A DNA stretch of 64,000 nt from the NCBI RefSeq assembly GCF_003598715.1, contig NZ_QZFU01000041.1, positions 310,001-374,000 of the forward strand, given 5' to 3'. This document shows positions 17,097 through 24,736 of the stretch, piece after piece. The translations under genes were made by a program, and so were the position numbers. Position 1 is the first letter of the stretch. Each line of letters opens with the position of its first letter. The notes under the pieces are model-generated. The model saw nothing but the letters and a program-made list of their open reading frames with translations. It was not told the origin of the DNA and ran no database searches. Origin of the DNA: Nocardia panacis. Its GTDB lineage: Bacteria > Actinomycetota > Actinomycetes > Mycobacteriales > Mycobacteriaceae.

Positions 17097-18067
17097 CGGC
17101 GGCCCGGTTGGCGTTTGGCGCCCCGCGCCCACGTTGGTTTGGTCGATCGGCGCGTATGCGGCCTCGGTGTTCTGTCCGGGTAGGTGATGGCGGCGGTGGC
17201 GAACCGGTAGTAGGCGTGGTGGTCGAGGTGGAAGGTGGTGTGGTCGGTCGGGTCCTGGTCGGCGAGGAAGAACATCCAGGACCGGACCGAGCTGCCTGCA
17301 TGTTCGCGTGCCTGTTTGGCGGCGGAGGTGATTTCCCGGCGCAGGCTGGCGCGGAGCCGGTTGTCCCAGGACGACCAGTCGATGACGACCAGGTAAGGGT
17401 TGGTTACCTTCGCTGGTGTGTCGGGGTCGCGTTCGCCTGCGTAGAGGTAGACGGTTGCGGCCGTATCGGTGAGGTCGGGGCCGATGCTCCAGGCGACCTC
17501 TGCGTAGAAGATTCGCCGGTTCGGGTAGGTGGTGATGGTTTCCTTGTCCAGGCGCTTGAATGCGTAGAGGTATTTGTCTGCGTCGACACCGGGCAGGCTG
17601 ATGGACAGCTCGGCCCGGTTGTTGGGGTAGAGGATGAACGTGCGGCAGAACGGCCGGATCGTGGTCGCGGTGCTCAGTCGCCGCCCCTGACCGCCTCTGG
17701 TGGATCCCGCTCGTTGTCTGCTGCGAGTCGAGGGCCGCTCCGGTGGGTCCACGGCCGCGGAATCGATCTGTTCGCGTTTGTCGGGTTCGACCATCCGAGC
17801 GGGATAGTCGGCGGTATCGGTGAGTTGTTCGCGGGCCGGTGCGAGCACGCCGTCTCGGCGAATCAGGGCGGGGTCGCCCGAGATCATGCAATCTTCGAGG
17901 TGTTTCGCCCGGAAGTGTGCCGTGGTGTGTTCGGTGTGGACCGCGACCGCGGTGGCCGGCTGGAAACAACCGAGACACTCGAACGGACCCAAGTCTGCAC
18001 CCTGGTGGAAGGCGAGTTCAGAGGCCTCGACGATCACCTGCTGCCGGACATCCCACGCCACGTCCAT
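17093..18067 (-). CDS. Hypothetical protein with CoiA-like Cys/His N-terminus (324 aa)
   Basis: Starts at an ATG with a GGGAGGAG Shine-Dalgarno 7 nt upstream. The N-terminus has FECLGCFQPATAVAV followed by HFRAKHLEDC, a C-x2-C...H-x3-H-x3-C arrangement like the zinc site before the nuclease domain of competence CoiA-like proteins. The C-terminal ~180 residues (FILYPNNRAELSISLPG onwards, ending AYYRFATAAITYPD) form an alpha/beta domain I cannot name; nuclease residues are not clear. It is coupled to the Cys-rich gene downstream. Role unknown. Confidence 0.6.
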   Translation of the reverse strand: MDVAWDVRQQVIVEASELAFHQGADLGPFECLGCFQPATAVAVHTEHTTAHFRAKHLEDCMISGDPALIRRDGVLAPAREQLTDTADYPARMVEPDKREQIDSAAVDPPERPSTRSRQRAGSTRGGQGRRLSTATTIRPFCRTFILYPNNRAELSISLPGVDADKYLYAFKRLDKETITTYPNRRIFYAEVAWSIGPDLTDTAATVYLYAGERDPDTPAKVTNPYLVVIDWSSWDNRLRASLRREITSAAKQAREHAGSSVRSWMFFLADQDPTDHTTFHLDHHAYYRFATAAITYPDRTPRPHTRRSTKPTWARGAKRQPGRR

Positions 18068-18158
18068 CTCGAGCTCCTCCCCGCTCGTGCTCGCGCTGCA
18101 CCTCGTGGTAGCCGAGCCCGACCAACAGGATGGCAGCTCCGGGTCGGCCGCTTAGCGG

Positions 18159-18359
18159 TTATCGACGCGGTTGTGAGGTGGTGAACAGGGTGACGTCGCC
18201 GATGTCGGTCAGGTGATACTCGCCGAACGCCGCGCCGAGTACTGCGGCGAGATCCGTCCGGGTGTCGTCACGGTTGTTGAACGCTGATGCCAGCCCGTCG
18301 CCGCCGCTCTTAGAAGAAACCAGCTTGCCCGGCGCGTGGGGTACCGAAGAACGAATTCC
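18159..18359 (-). pseudogene. Remnant reading frame after the HNH gene
   Basis: After a TAG at 18360-18362 the frame is open to a TAA at 18159-18161 with natural codon use (…KSGGDGLASAFNNRDD and AAVLGAAFGEYHLTDIGD) but has no start codon. It overlaps the HNH 3' end in another frame, so either the HNH gene is frameshifted here or this is the tail of a lost gene. Confidence 0.4.
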
Positions 18360-18933
18360 CTAGCCGCGCACGATCAGCCGCAGGGACGTACAGGTCGGGA
18401 TAGCCGTTGACGATCAGCCGTCCCCGCAGCACCGACAGGTCCAAATCCCACGCGAACCGATCCAACGCCATGCATCGATCGCTCGAACGGTTCAGGTCCT
18501 GGCCAGCCTGGGCCTCTGTCCAGTTGTTCAGCCTGCGCAAGCGGTCGATGACCTCATGCTCGCGGCCTTGCACCCGCGCTAAACCGGAGTGCTGCACCTG
18601 GTGGCAGCCAGGGCATAGGGCAATCAGGCGAGCCAGTCGCTGCACTGGTCGCCGGTCACGGAACTCGAACACCCACTTCTCGTGACAATCTGGACGAGAC
18701 GGACGGCCGTTCCTGACTGCCTGCGAACCGCAGACCTCACAGCGGTTTCCCGCGGCCGAGCACACCGGAATTCGCAGCGCATCCCACACGTTCTTGTCCA
18801 CGATCCCGCGGATGTTCGACCCGTGCGTAGTCGGTGGAAGTAAGTCCGACCGGATCACCACCCCATCCGGGGCACCGGGGCCTGCCAACGTGTCGATCGC
18901 CAATGATGAGAACTCCCCTGTGGTCATGGTCAC
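18310..18933 (-). CDS. HNH-endonuclease-like protein
   Basis: 207 residues. A zinc-HNH core is visible at about residues 64-112: RCEVCGSQ, DCHEKWVFEF and LIALCPGCHQVQHSG, giving the C-x2-C/C-x2-C knuckles and the His-rich catalytic helix. Such enzymes cut DNA with a single metal. The usual second half of the family is not obvious, and the C-terminus may be altered (see the overlapping remnant). It lies in mobile-element debris, so it could be element cargo or a small defence nuclease. Confidence 0.6.
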   Translation of the reverse strand: MTMTTGEFSSLAIDTLAGPGAPDGVVIRSDLLPPTTHGSNIRGIVDKNVWDALRIPVCSAAGNRCEVCGSQAVRNGRPSRPDCHEKWVFEFRDRRPVQRLARLIALCPGCHQVQHSGLARVQGREHEVIDRLRRLNNWTEAQAGQDLNRSSDRCMALDRFAWDLDLSVLRGRLIVNGYPDLYVPAADRARLGNSFFGTPRAGQAGFF

Positions 18934-19125
18934 AGAGTGTATTTGAGACCACCGACACGCGGCCGGAGGCAGGGTGGTCCGGGCGGATGTCTATCCAGTT
19001 CAGGTAGGCCGCCGCTTGGACGACCACGGCGTGGTCGCTCGGTCCGGGTTGGGGCTGCCATTTGTCAATGCCGACCGAATCCTGCGCAGCGGTTGCCGAA
19101 TCGAATCTGAGCAGCCCGGGGTTGG

Positions 19126-19377
19126 TCAGTTGCTGGTGACCCGGTTATCTTTCGCAAGCAAGTCGCGTCGCTGCCGGGTCCGGTAGGAGTCCCCGGTCAG
19201 TGTCAGGACCTCGGCGTGATGGACCAGGCGATCGATCATCGCCGCGGCGACAACGTCATCGGAAAACGTTTCTCCCCACCGCCCGAACGGCAAATTCGAT
19301 GTCACCATTATCGAGCCCTGCTCATATCTGGAAGCCACTAGCTGGAAGAAAAGATTGGCGGCATCCTGATCGTGGTC
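19126..19377 (-). mobile_element. IstB (IS21-family helper ATPase) C-terminal fragment
   Basis: The frame reads DQDAANLFFQLVASRYEQG, then IMVTSNLPFGRWGETFSDD and MIDRLVHHAEVLTLTGDSYR, the C-terminal third of IstB. The Walker A part and istA are absent, and the fragment starts abruptly at 19377, directly against another reading frame. Confidence 0.85.
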
Positions 19378-19551
19378 TCAACTCACCCTGACACGCAGGG
19401 CCTCGCCGCTCCCACGCGAAGTATCCGCGTGAGCGGACCAGGGTCCGGCCACGAGGTAGTCCTGCCGCCACACCACCAGCCAGTCAGCGGCCTCGTACGG
19501 TGCTTGGCACCGTTCGATCATCTTCGGGTCGGGGTCTTCGACGAACGCCAT
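19378..19551 (-). CDS. 57-residue hypothetical fragment
   Basis: From an ATG at 19551 to a TGA at 19378-19380, touching the IstB fragment. The sequence (MAFVEDPDPKMIERCQAPYE, then DWLVVWRQDYLVAGPW) has normal codon use. The frame extends upstream as GGDAF, so it may be the tail of a longer lost gene. It is antisense to the start of the IS30 remnant only at its edge. Confidence 0.35.
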   Translation of the reverse strand: MAFVEDPDPKMIERCQAPYEAADWLVVWRQDYLVAGPWSAHADTSRGSGEALRVRVS

Positions 19552-19565
19552 GAAGGCGTCGCCGC

Positions 19566-19650
19566 CCGGTGTTCCGGTCTACTTCTGCGACCCGCAGAGT
19601 CCCTGGCAGCGCGGCAGCAACGAGAACACCAATGGCCTTGCCCGCCAATA
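19566..19650 (+). mobile_element. IS30-family transposase fragment
   Basis: GVPVYFCDPQSPWQRGSNEN followed by TNGLARQYP is the highly conserved DDE-domain block of IS30-type transposases that ends with the catalytic Glu. The rest of the enzyme is missing and the frame degenerates after about 19650. Confidence 0.8.
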
Positions 19651-19709
19651 CCCTGGCTGCCCGCGCCGCAGAGATGCCAGATCGGGGCTGAGCTACCTAG
19701 TAATCGGCA

Positions 19710-21038
19710 TCACGCCGCCACCCGGTGCTTCCCCAATTTCTCCATGATTACCTGATTCGCCTCCCACCCGTCTGGAAACTTCGCCGCCACCCTCAGATGT
19801 ACCGGCTCGGTCGACGGATGGGTGTCCAGCAGGTCCGGGATTCCTTCTCGTGCAACCACGATGCATGCCTGTCGGTGTCTAGAGGTGAGGACGCACAGCC
19901 TGCCGGCTTCGAGGTGGAAGGAGGTGGCGTCGCGGCGGCCGGAGAGGGGGTGGACGACGATCATTACGTCGTATTCGCGGCCTTGCAGCCGGTTCGCGGT
20001 GTCGACCGCGATGTTGGGGGCGTGCGGGTGACCGGTGTTGGACAACGCGATTCGGGCCAGGTCGGCTTGGTCGCGGTGCGCGACGCCAATGGCGATGTCG
20101 GTGGCGGTCAGGACTCGGCCGTCGCAGTGGCGTTCGCATGTGGCGACGGCACCGCGGTCGAGGATGCGGGCGGCGAGATCGGCTGCGGCCTGGATGGTTT
20201 CGCCGTCGGTGCGGGGCACGTGACGGCGAGGCAGTTCATGTAGTGCCCACCCGGCCGTGAATGCGGTGGCGAGGGTTTCGTCGAGATCGGTGCGGCCGAA
20301 CCCGGCGGTCCGGAACTCCATGGCGCGGGTGCCGGGTCCGGTGCCGGACGAGAAGAGGGCTTCGGGGTAGAACGCGTCGGCGACGGTCGGGGCCGCGGTA
20401 TCGGGAAGCCGCCACGACACCGGTAGCTGACGCACTGGGGTGGTGGGGTTGTGGTCGAGCATGACGGTGACCCCGTTCACGGTGGGGTCGTGTGGCAGGC
20501 CGATCCAGCGTTCGGTGCCTACCATGGTGAACGGGTCCAACTGTCCCGGGTCTCCGACGAACAGGCCACGGTCGAAGCGCGCCACGATCCGCAGCAGCAT
20601 GTCCGATCGCATTTGGTAGGACTCGTCCAGGATCGCCCACCCGTATCGTCCATCGGGTACGGTCGCCCATTTCGCCGATGTGCCGACGATGATCTGGCAT
20701 CCGGTCAGATCGGTGATCTTCTGCCCGACTGTGGCCGCGGCCCGCACGGCCGGGGTCGGGACGTAGGTGTTGCCCGAGAGGCGTCCGATGTTCAGCTTCG
20801 GATGTTCGGCGGACAGGCGCGCGATCATGTCATCAACCTGATTGTTGGTCTGCGCCACGATGATCGGTTGCTCGTCGTGGTCGACGAGGTGTCCGGCCGC
20901 ACGCACTACGAGTGTGCTTTTACCGGCGCCGGGTGGTGAGTCGACCACGATCGCGCGGTGGCCGGCGTCCATGTCGGTGAGGATCGTGGTCGTGGCCGCG
21001 TCGGCGGCCTCGGCGGCGTTCGTGTGGTCAATCATCAT
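19710..21038 (-). CDS. SF1 (Dna2/Upf1-like) helicase of the divergent module
   Basis: 442 residues. Motif I is DSPPGAGKSTLVV, motif II WAILDESYQM (DE), motif III VGDPGQLDPF, motif V DTANRLQGREYDVMIVV and motif VI VLTSRHRQACIVV: a full superfamily 1 set with Upf1/Dna2-type spacing, in a minimal helicase without extra nuclease domains. It should translocate on single-stranded DNA or RNA. The ATG at 21038 has GAGGA upstream and overlaps the previous stop by 11 bp. It is last in a four-gene leftward operon that includes a Cas4-like nuclease, so the pair resembles a split Dna2 (inference). Confidence 0.8.
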   Translation of the reverse strand: MMIDHTNAAEAADAATTTILTDMDAGHRAIVVDSPPGAGKSTLVVRAAGHLVDHDEQPIIVAQTNNQVDDMIARLSAEHPKLNIGRLSGNTYVPTPAVRAAATVGQKITDLTGCQIIVGTSAKWATVPDGRYGWAILDESYQMRSDMLLRIVARFDRGLFVGDPGQLDPFTMVGTERWIGLPHDPTVNGVTVMLDHNPTTPVRQLPVSWRLPDTAAPTVADAFYPEALFSSGTGPGTRAMEFRTAGFGRTDLDETLATAFTAGWALHELPRRHVPRTDGETIQAAADLAARILDRGAVATCERHCDGRVLTATDIAIGVAHRDQADLARIALSNTGHPHAPNIAVDTANRLQGREYDVMIVVHPLSGRRDATSFHLEAGRLCVLTSRHRQACIVVAREGIPDLLDTHPSTEPVHLRVAAKFPDGWEANQVIMEKLGKHRVAA

Positions 21039-22557
21039 CGCCCCATTCCTCTGCGTGCGCGTCATCGGGGATCACACCGTCGTCGGTATCGGGAGCTTCG
21101 GCATCGGTGTGGGTCCAGGGTGTGTCGGCCCGGTCCGGGAACACCGCTCGCGGTCGCCAGCCCGGGTTCGGCAGGTAGGCGATGCGGCGGCCGATATCCG
21201 GCACTGCCGACCGGTTCGGCTTGGCAGGGGTGCCCATACCGCCGTTGACCTCGATGGTCACGATGCTCGCGGAACCTTCCCACACGGTCGACATGATGGT
21301 GGCTTTGTGGCCGTCGGGCATGTGCGGGCTGATCAGTTCGGTGCCGTCAGCGAGCCGGGTGGGGTCGAGGGTGCGGAGGGTGATCAGGGGCCGCAGCGTG
21401 GCCCGGTTCTTGTCGCTGAGCACGGTCCGGTCGGGTTCGGTGTCGATGACCTCGCCGGCGAACGCTTCACCGACACTGCGGCGGTCGGCGAGTACGAATT
21501 TGTCGTCCATCGCGGTGGCTGCTTCGAAATCGGCCAGCGCGCGCTCGAGCCGGTCGAGTCGCCGGGCTGCGGCGACGGCGCCGTCGCGGGCGGGTTGCGG
21601 TCGGGCGTCGGGGCTGTCCTGGAGGTCGGAGAAGTAGGTGAACTGCTCGCGGTCGTTCGTGAATCGCCGTTCGACGCGGGGTGCTTCGGGTATTCCCCGC
21701 AGCAACGCGATGGCCTGCCACATCATCCGCCAGGTCGGGTTGATCTGTCCGCTGAGCAGTTCGCGGAGCTCGGTCCGCGCCGCAGCCAGCGCGGTGTGGT
21801 CGCCGTGTGCGCGGGCGGCGTCGAGCTGGCGCAGCGCTGGACCCAGGTCCTTGGTGTCGAAGTTCGGGTCGGTGACCGGCCCGGCGGGTGGCCACAGGAT
21901 CGGGTCCTCCGCGTCCAGGATCGCTTGTTCGACACTGGTTCCGGTGGGTGGTTCGATCCAGGCCATCAGCGACGCCAGATTCCGGTCTTCGAGGCCGCTC
22001 TGCCCGGTGGCCCAGTGTTCGGCGAGCAGGTCGGTGACCGCCATCAGCATCGAGGTGCCAGCTTGTTCGGCGGAGTCGGCGAGAAAGGTCAGCCAGCGAC
22101 CGAATTCCGGGACGCCGGCGGGAACCGGGTAATCACCGCCGGTTTCACGGAACCGGCAGGCGCGTCCCAAGGTGGCCAGGAACCCGATACCGCCGGAGTT
22201 TGGGACCAGGATCTGCGGGGCGTCGGTGTAGAAGGACTGGGCTTCGCCCCTCGTCTTGGGCTTGTTGCGGCGGTCGATGCGGCAGGAATTGATGTGTCCC
22301 ATGACTTCGCGGCCCAGGTCGGCGGTGAATTCAAACCGCTGCACCCGGTCACGTGGCTGCTCGATGATCAAGAGTGTCGGCCCGTGTCGGGCCTGGCCGA
22401 CGATCGCCGCCAGCGGCGCCCCGGCTTCCCCGGCCATCGATAGTGGCACGACCACCAGCGGCCGCGGCGACAGTCGCCGATGCCGGTACTCGGTGATCGG
22501 GACCGCCCGCATGGTCTCCATTGCCTCGAGGCGCAGTAGCGCGGTCACTCGGCTCAT
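21028..22557 (-). CDS. Unknown 509-residue protein of the helicase-nuclease module
   Basis: No family recognised. The N-terminal ~130 residues are beta-rich (RPLVVVPLSMAGEAGAPLAA, GPTLLIIEQPRD), the middle is helical (RQLDAARAHGDHTALAAART) and the C-terminal ~110 residues again look like beta structure (STVWEGSASIVTIEVNGGMG) before an acidic tail ending WGDDD. No Walker or nuclease motif is evident. Its start overlaps the nuclease stop by 4 bp and its end overlaps the helicase start, so all three are translated together. It may be a DNA- or nucleotide-sensing subunit, but that is a guess. Confidence 0.7.
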   Translation of the reverse strand: MSRVTALLRLEAMETMRAVPITEYRHRRLSPRPLVVVPLSMAGEAGAPLAAIVGQARHGPTLLIIEQPRDRVQRFEFTADLGREVMGHINSCRIDRRNKPKTRGEAQSFYTDAPQILVPNSGGIGFLATLGRACRFRETGGDYPVPAGVPEFGRWLTFLADSAEQAGTSMLMAVTDLLAEHWATGQSGLEDRNLASLMAWIEPPTGTSVEQAILDAEDPILWPPAGPVTDPNFDTKDLGPALRQLDAARAHGDHTALAAARTELRELLSGQINPTWRMMWQAIALLRGIPEAPRVERRFTNDREQFTYFSDLQDSPDARPQPARDGAVAAARRLDRLERALADFEAATAMDDKFVLADRRSVGEAFAGEVIDTEPDRTVLSDKNRATLRPLITLRTLDPTRLADGTELISPHMPDGHKATIMSTVWEGSASIVTIEVNGGMGTPAKPNRSAVPDIGRRIAYLPNPGWRPRAVFPDRADTPWTHTDAEAPDTDDGVIPDDAHAEEWGDDD

Positions 22558-23690
22558 CGCGCACCTGCTGCCGGAGTTTCGGCGAGTTCGGCACGCAGGC
22601 GGGCGGCGTGCCGTAGGGCCGCGGCCATCTCGGCCTGATCCGCGGTCGGGGTCAGTTCACCGCGTGCCAGACCCAACGCCATGGTGACGGTGTCGATGCC
22701 GCCGAGCTGTTCGCGCACGGCCGGACCGAGGACGTCCACCGATCCGCACGCCCTGGCCTTGGACCGGCAGAAGAACGCCATTTCACAGTGATTCAGGCAG
22801 CTCGGCCGGTAGTCCGACTCCACAGACGACAGCGCCTTCTGCAGGTCTTCTTTCGCACGTTCGCCGCTGACGCCGTCGGACAGGTCGAAGGTGAGGCCAG
22901 CGGGCAGCTTGTCGACGAGATCGCTGATCTTCTCAAGCCGTTGCAACTGGCGGGTGAGGTTGCGGACCTGTTTGCGGGCGTCGATCTTCTCGCCGGTGGG
23001 CCGGTTGCTGAAGTTCTTCGGTGCCACAAGAACTACCTCGTCCGACACCGCCGTCGGGGCGATGCCGTGTTCGGCGAGCATGGCTCGCAAGGCGATGATG
23101 TAGGCGGCGGCTTGGGTGGTGGCCGAGCGGACCAGGTCCGGGTTGGCTTGCCGGTCGATGATCGGGAAGCTCTTGATCTCCACGATGTGGAACTTGCCGC
23201 GGACCCGGAACGCCACCAGGTCCGGTTCCAGGAACGCCCTATGCCCGCCGACGGTCAACATCAGCATCGGGTGATCGAACAGCGTGCCCTGTTCTTCGCC
23301 GCGGGCGACTGCGACCAGCCGATGACAGGTTCGGGTGTACCGGACCGAGGGTGTCGGGTCGCCGGAGACCTCGTTGAGGTCGGCGTGCGCGACCTCGGAC
23401 GGATCCAGCTTCAGAGTTTCCCGCAGTACGCGCAGCAGTTCGGTGCCGCCGTTGTCCTTGACCATCGCTTCGAACGAGTTGCCGCGGGTGATGGCGAAAA
23501 CGGACTGCCCGTAATGGGTTTCGTAGCCGGCGGCTTTCGCGATCGCCTGTTTGTCGGAGCCGGAGGCGTCCAGGACCGCGCGCAGGGAGCACCGCGGGTT
23601 GTTCTCCAATGCCGCCAGGGATCTGGCGTTGTAGGGCAGGCGGGCCGTGGAGCCACGCAGCGCGTCCAGCCGGGTGTCGGGGGCTGTCAC
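22554..23690 (-). CDS. Cas4/RecB-like PD-(D/E)XK nuclease with Cys cluster
   Basis: 378 residues. FLEPDLVAF (Asp 157) and HIVEIKSF (Glu 171, Lys 173) form the PD-(D/E)XK core, and QAAAYIIAL (Gln 193, Tyr 197) is the RecB-type motif. A lone Cys at 34 and a late cluster CLNHCEMAFFCRSKARAC (about 300-320) match the split four-Cys pattern that holds a 4Fe-4S cluster in Cas4, AddB and Dna2 nucleases. It should resect or cut DNA ends with metal help. It is coupled to the 509-residue gene by a 4-bp overlap and follows the 281-residue gene by 68 bp. Confidence 0.75.
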   Translation of the reverse strand: MTAPDTRLDALRGSTARLPYNARSLAALENNPRCSLRAVLDASGSDKQAIAKAAGYETHYGQSVFAITRGNSFEAMVKDNGGTELLRVLRETLKLDPSEVAHADLNEVSGDPTPSVRYTRTCHRLVAVARGEEQGTLFDHPMLMLTVGGHRAFLEPDLVAFRVRGKFHIVEIKSFPIIDRQANPDLVRSATTQAAAYIIALRAMLAEHGIAPTAVSDEVVLVAPKNFSNRPTGEKIDARKQVRNLTRQLQRLEKISDLVDKLPAGLTFDLSDGVSGERAKEDLQKALSSVESDYRPSCLNHCEMAFFCRSKARACGSVDVLGPAVREQLGGIDTVTMALGLARGELTPTADQAEMAAALRHAARLRAELAETPAAGAR

Positions 23691-23758
23691 AGGGAGTCGA
23701 TTTCCTCGGTGATGGTAAGGAAGAGCAAGGACAGTGGGATGGAACTGGTGCGGACCGG

Positions 23759-24604
23759 TCAGCTGCCGGTCCGCACCTGGTTGATCTGTCGCATCGAGAT
23801 GCCGAAGAGTTGCTGTTCTTCGGTGAGTTGTTTGCGGGCGCGCCGCGCGGCTTCGGCGCGAGTGGTCTGGTCAGCGGATTCGTGGATCGCCAGTTCTGCT
23901 GCGGCGGCGTCGATCACCCGTTGTGGATCCATACCGATTCCCCCGGCGGTCGACGTCGCCGCGGTCGCGTCGGTGATGGTCGCCGCGAATCGCCACAGTA
24001 GGCGAAGCGCTGCCGGGGTGGGGCCGACTCCGCCGGCCAGGTGGACCGCCTCGGCGATATTGATCGTGCTGGTAAGGAAGTCCACTCGCGGCGACAGTGG
24101 CCCGAGGATCCGCTGTTCCAGCGACCAGGTGCTGATGGTGATCAGTGCGCGGGCGGGACCGAGCAGGTCGTAGTTCAGTGCCGGGCACAGATAGTAGGGA
24201 CGCGCGCCGGGCGCAGTCCGGTAGGACCGTTCCTCGTCGCGGCGCAGGCTCGACAATTTCGCCGCAGACAATTCGCCAGGGAAGAACGCCTCGTGCACGG
24301 TGACGATCAGTTTCGGGGCTGCCGGGGCCTGCAACAGCATCAGCGCACGGTGCGCATGCTCGCGCGCTGGCAACATCATCGCCTGCGAGACCAGTGACTT
24401 CGTTGCTGCGTCTGCGGCCGGATCCTCGGCGCGTGCAGGCGCGGGTTCGGTGGTGTCCAGCAGGGCGTCCCACGCGCGTTCGGCGCGCCGGAGTTGGGCG
24501 CGGAGTTCGGTGGCTCGTTCGGCGTCGCCGGAGGTGGACGCGTCGCGGATAGCTCGACGCAGCGCGGCGATGTTTCTCTCCAGCACGTCCAGCGGTTCGC
24601 TCAT
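23759..24604 (-). CDS. Unknown 281-residue protein, first gene of the leftward operon
   Basis: The N-terminal ~55 residues are a coiled coil (VLERNIAALRRAIRDAS, ELRAQLRRAERAWDAL). The rest is mostly helical, with PYYLCPALNYDLLGPARALI in the centre and a C-terminal RARKQLTEEQQLFGISMRQI resembling a short HTH. No known family. It begins 132 bp from the divergent sbcD start, so the two operons share one control region. A regulator or a structural partner of the nuclease are both possible. Confidence 0.65.
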   Translation of the reverse strand: MSEPLDVLERNIAALRRAIRDASTSGDAERATELRAQLRRAERAWDALLDTTEPAPARAEDPAADAATKSLVSQAMMLPAREHAHRALMLLQAPAAPKLIVTVHEAFFPGELSAAKLSSLRRDEERSYRTAPGARPYYLCPALNYDLLGPARALITISTWSLEQRILGPLSPRVDFLTSTINIAEAVHLAGGVGPTPAALRLLWRFAATITDATAATSTAGGIGMDPQRVIDAAAAELAIHESADQTTRAEAARRARKQLTEEQQLFGISMRQINQVRTGS

Positions 24605-24736
24605 AGCTCCACCATACCAGAGTTCCAGAATTTTCCAGACTTTCTCCCGAGTTTGACGTAGAGTCGTGGGTGCTCGGCTCCATTCGGTTCGCGACGGCGC
24701 AACGTTCGTCGTCTGTCATCTCCCGGAGAAATCCCA
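24605..24736. promoter_or_regulatory. Shared divergent promoter of the two defence operons
   Basis: The 132-bp spacer is AT-richer than its surroundings and carries a TTCCAGA direct repeat at 24623-24629 and 24633-24639, one helical turn apart. A TTTGACG -35-like sequence lies at 24651-24657 reading rightward. Co-regulation of both operons from here is inferred. Confidence 0.5.

Noticed and set aside
17097..17978. N-terminal extension of the Cys-rich protein (about 294 extra residues in the same frame)
   Set aside because: The extension is Arg/Pro/His-rich low-complexity sequence and is the shadow of the 324-residue gene in another frame; the ATGA overlap at 17093-17096 gives a normal start.
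20842..22443. Long rightward frame opposite the helicase-operon genes
   Set aside because: It is antisense to two overlapping genes with strong codon bias and is Gly/Val-rich, as antisense frames of high-GC genes are.
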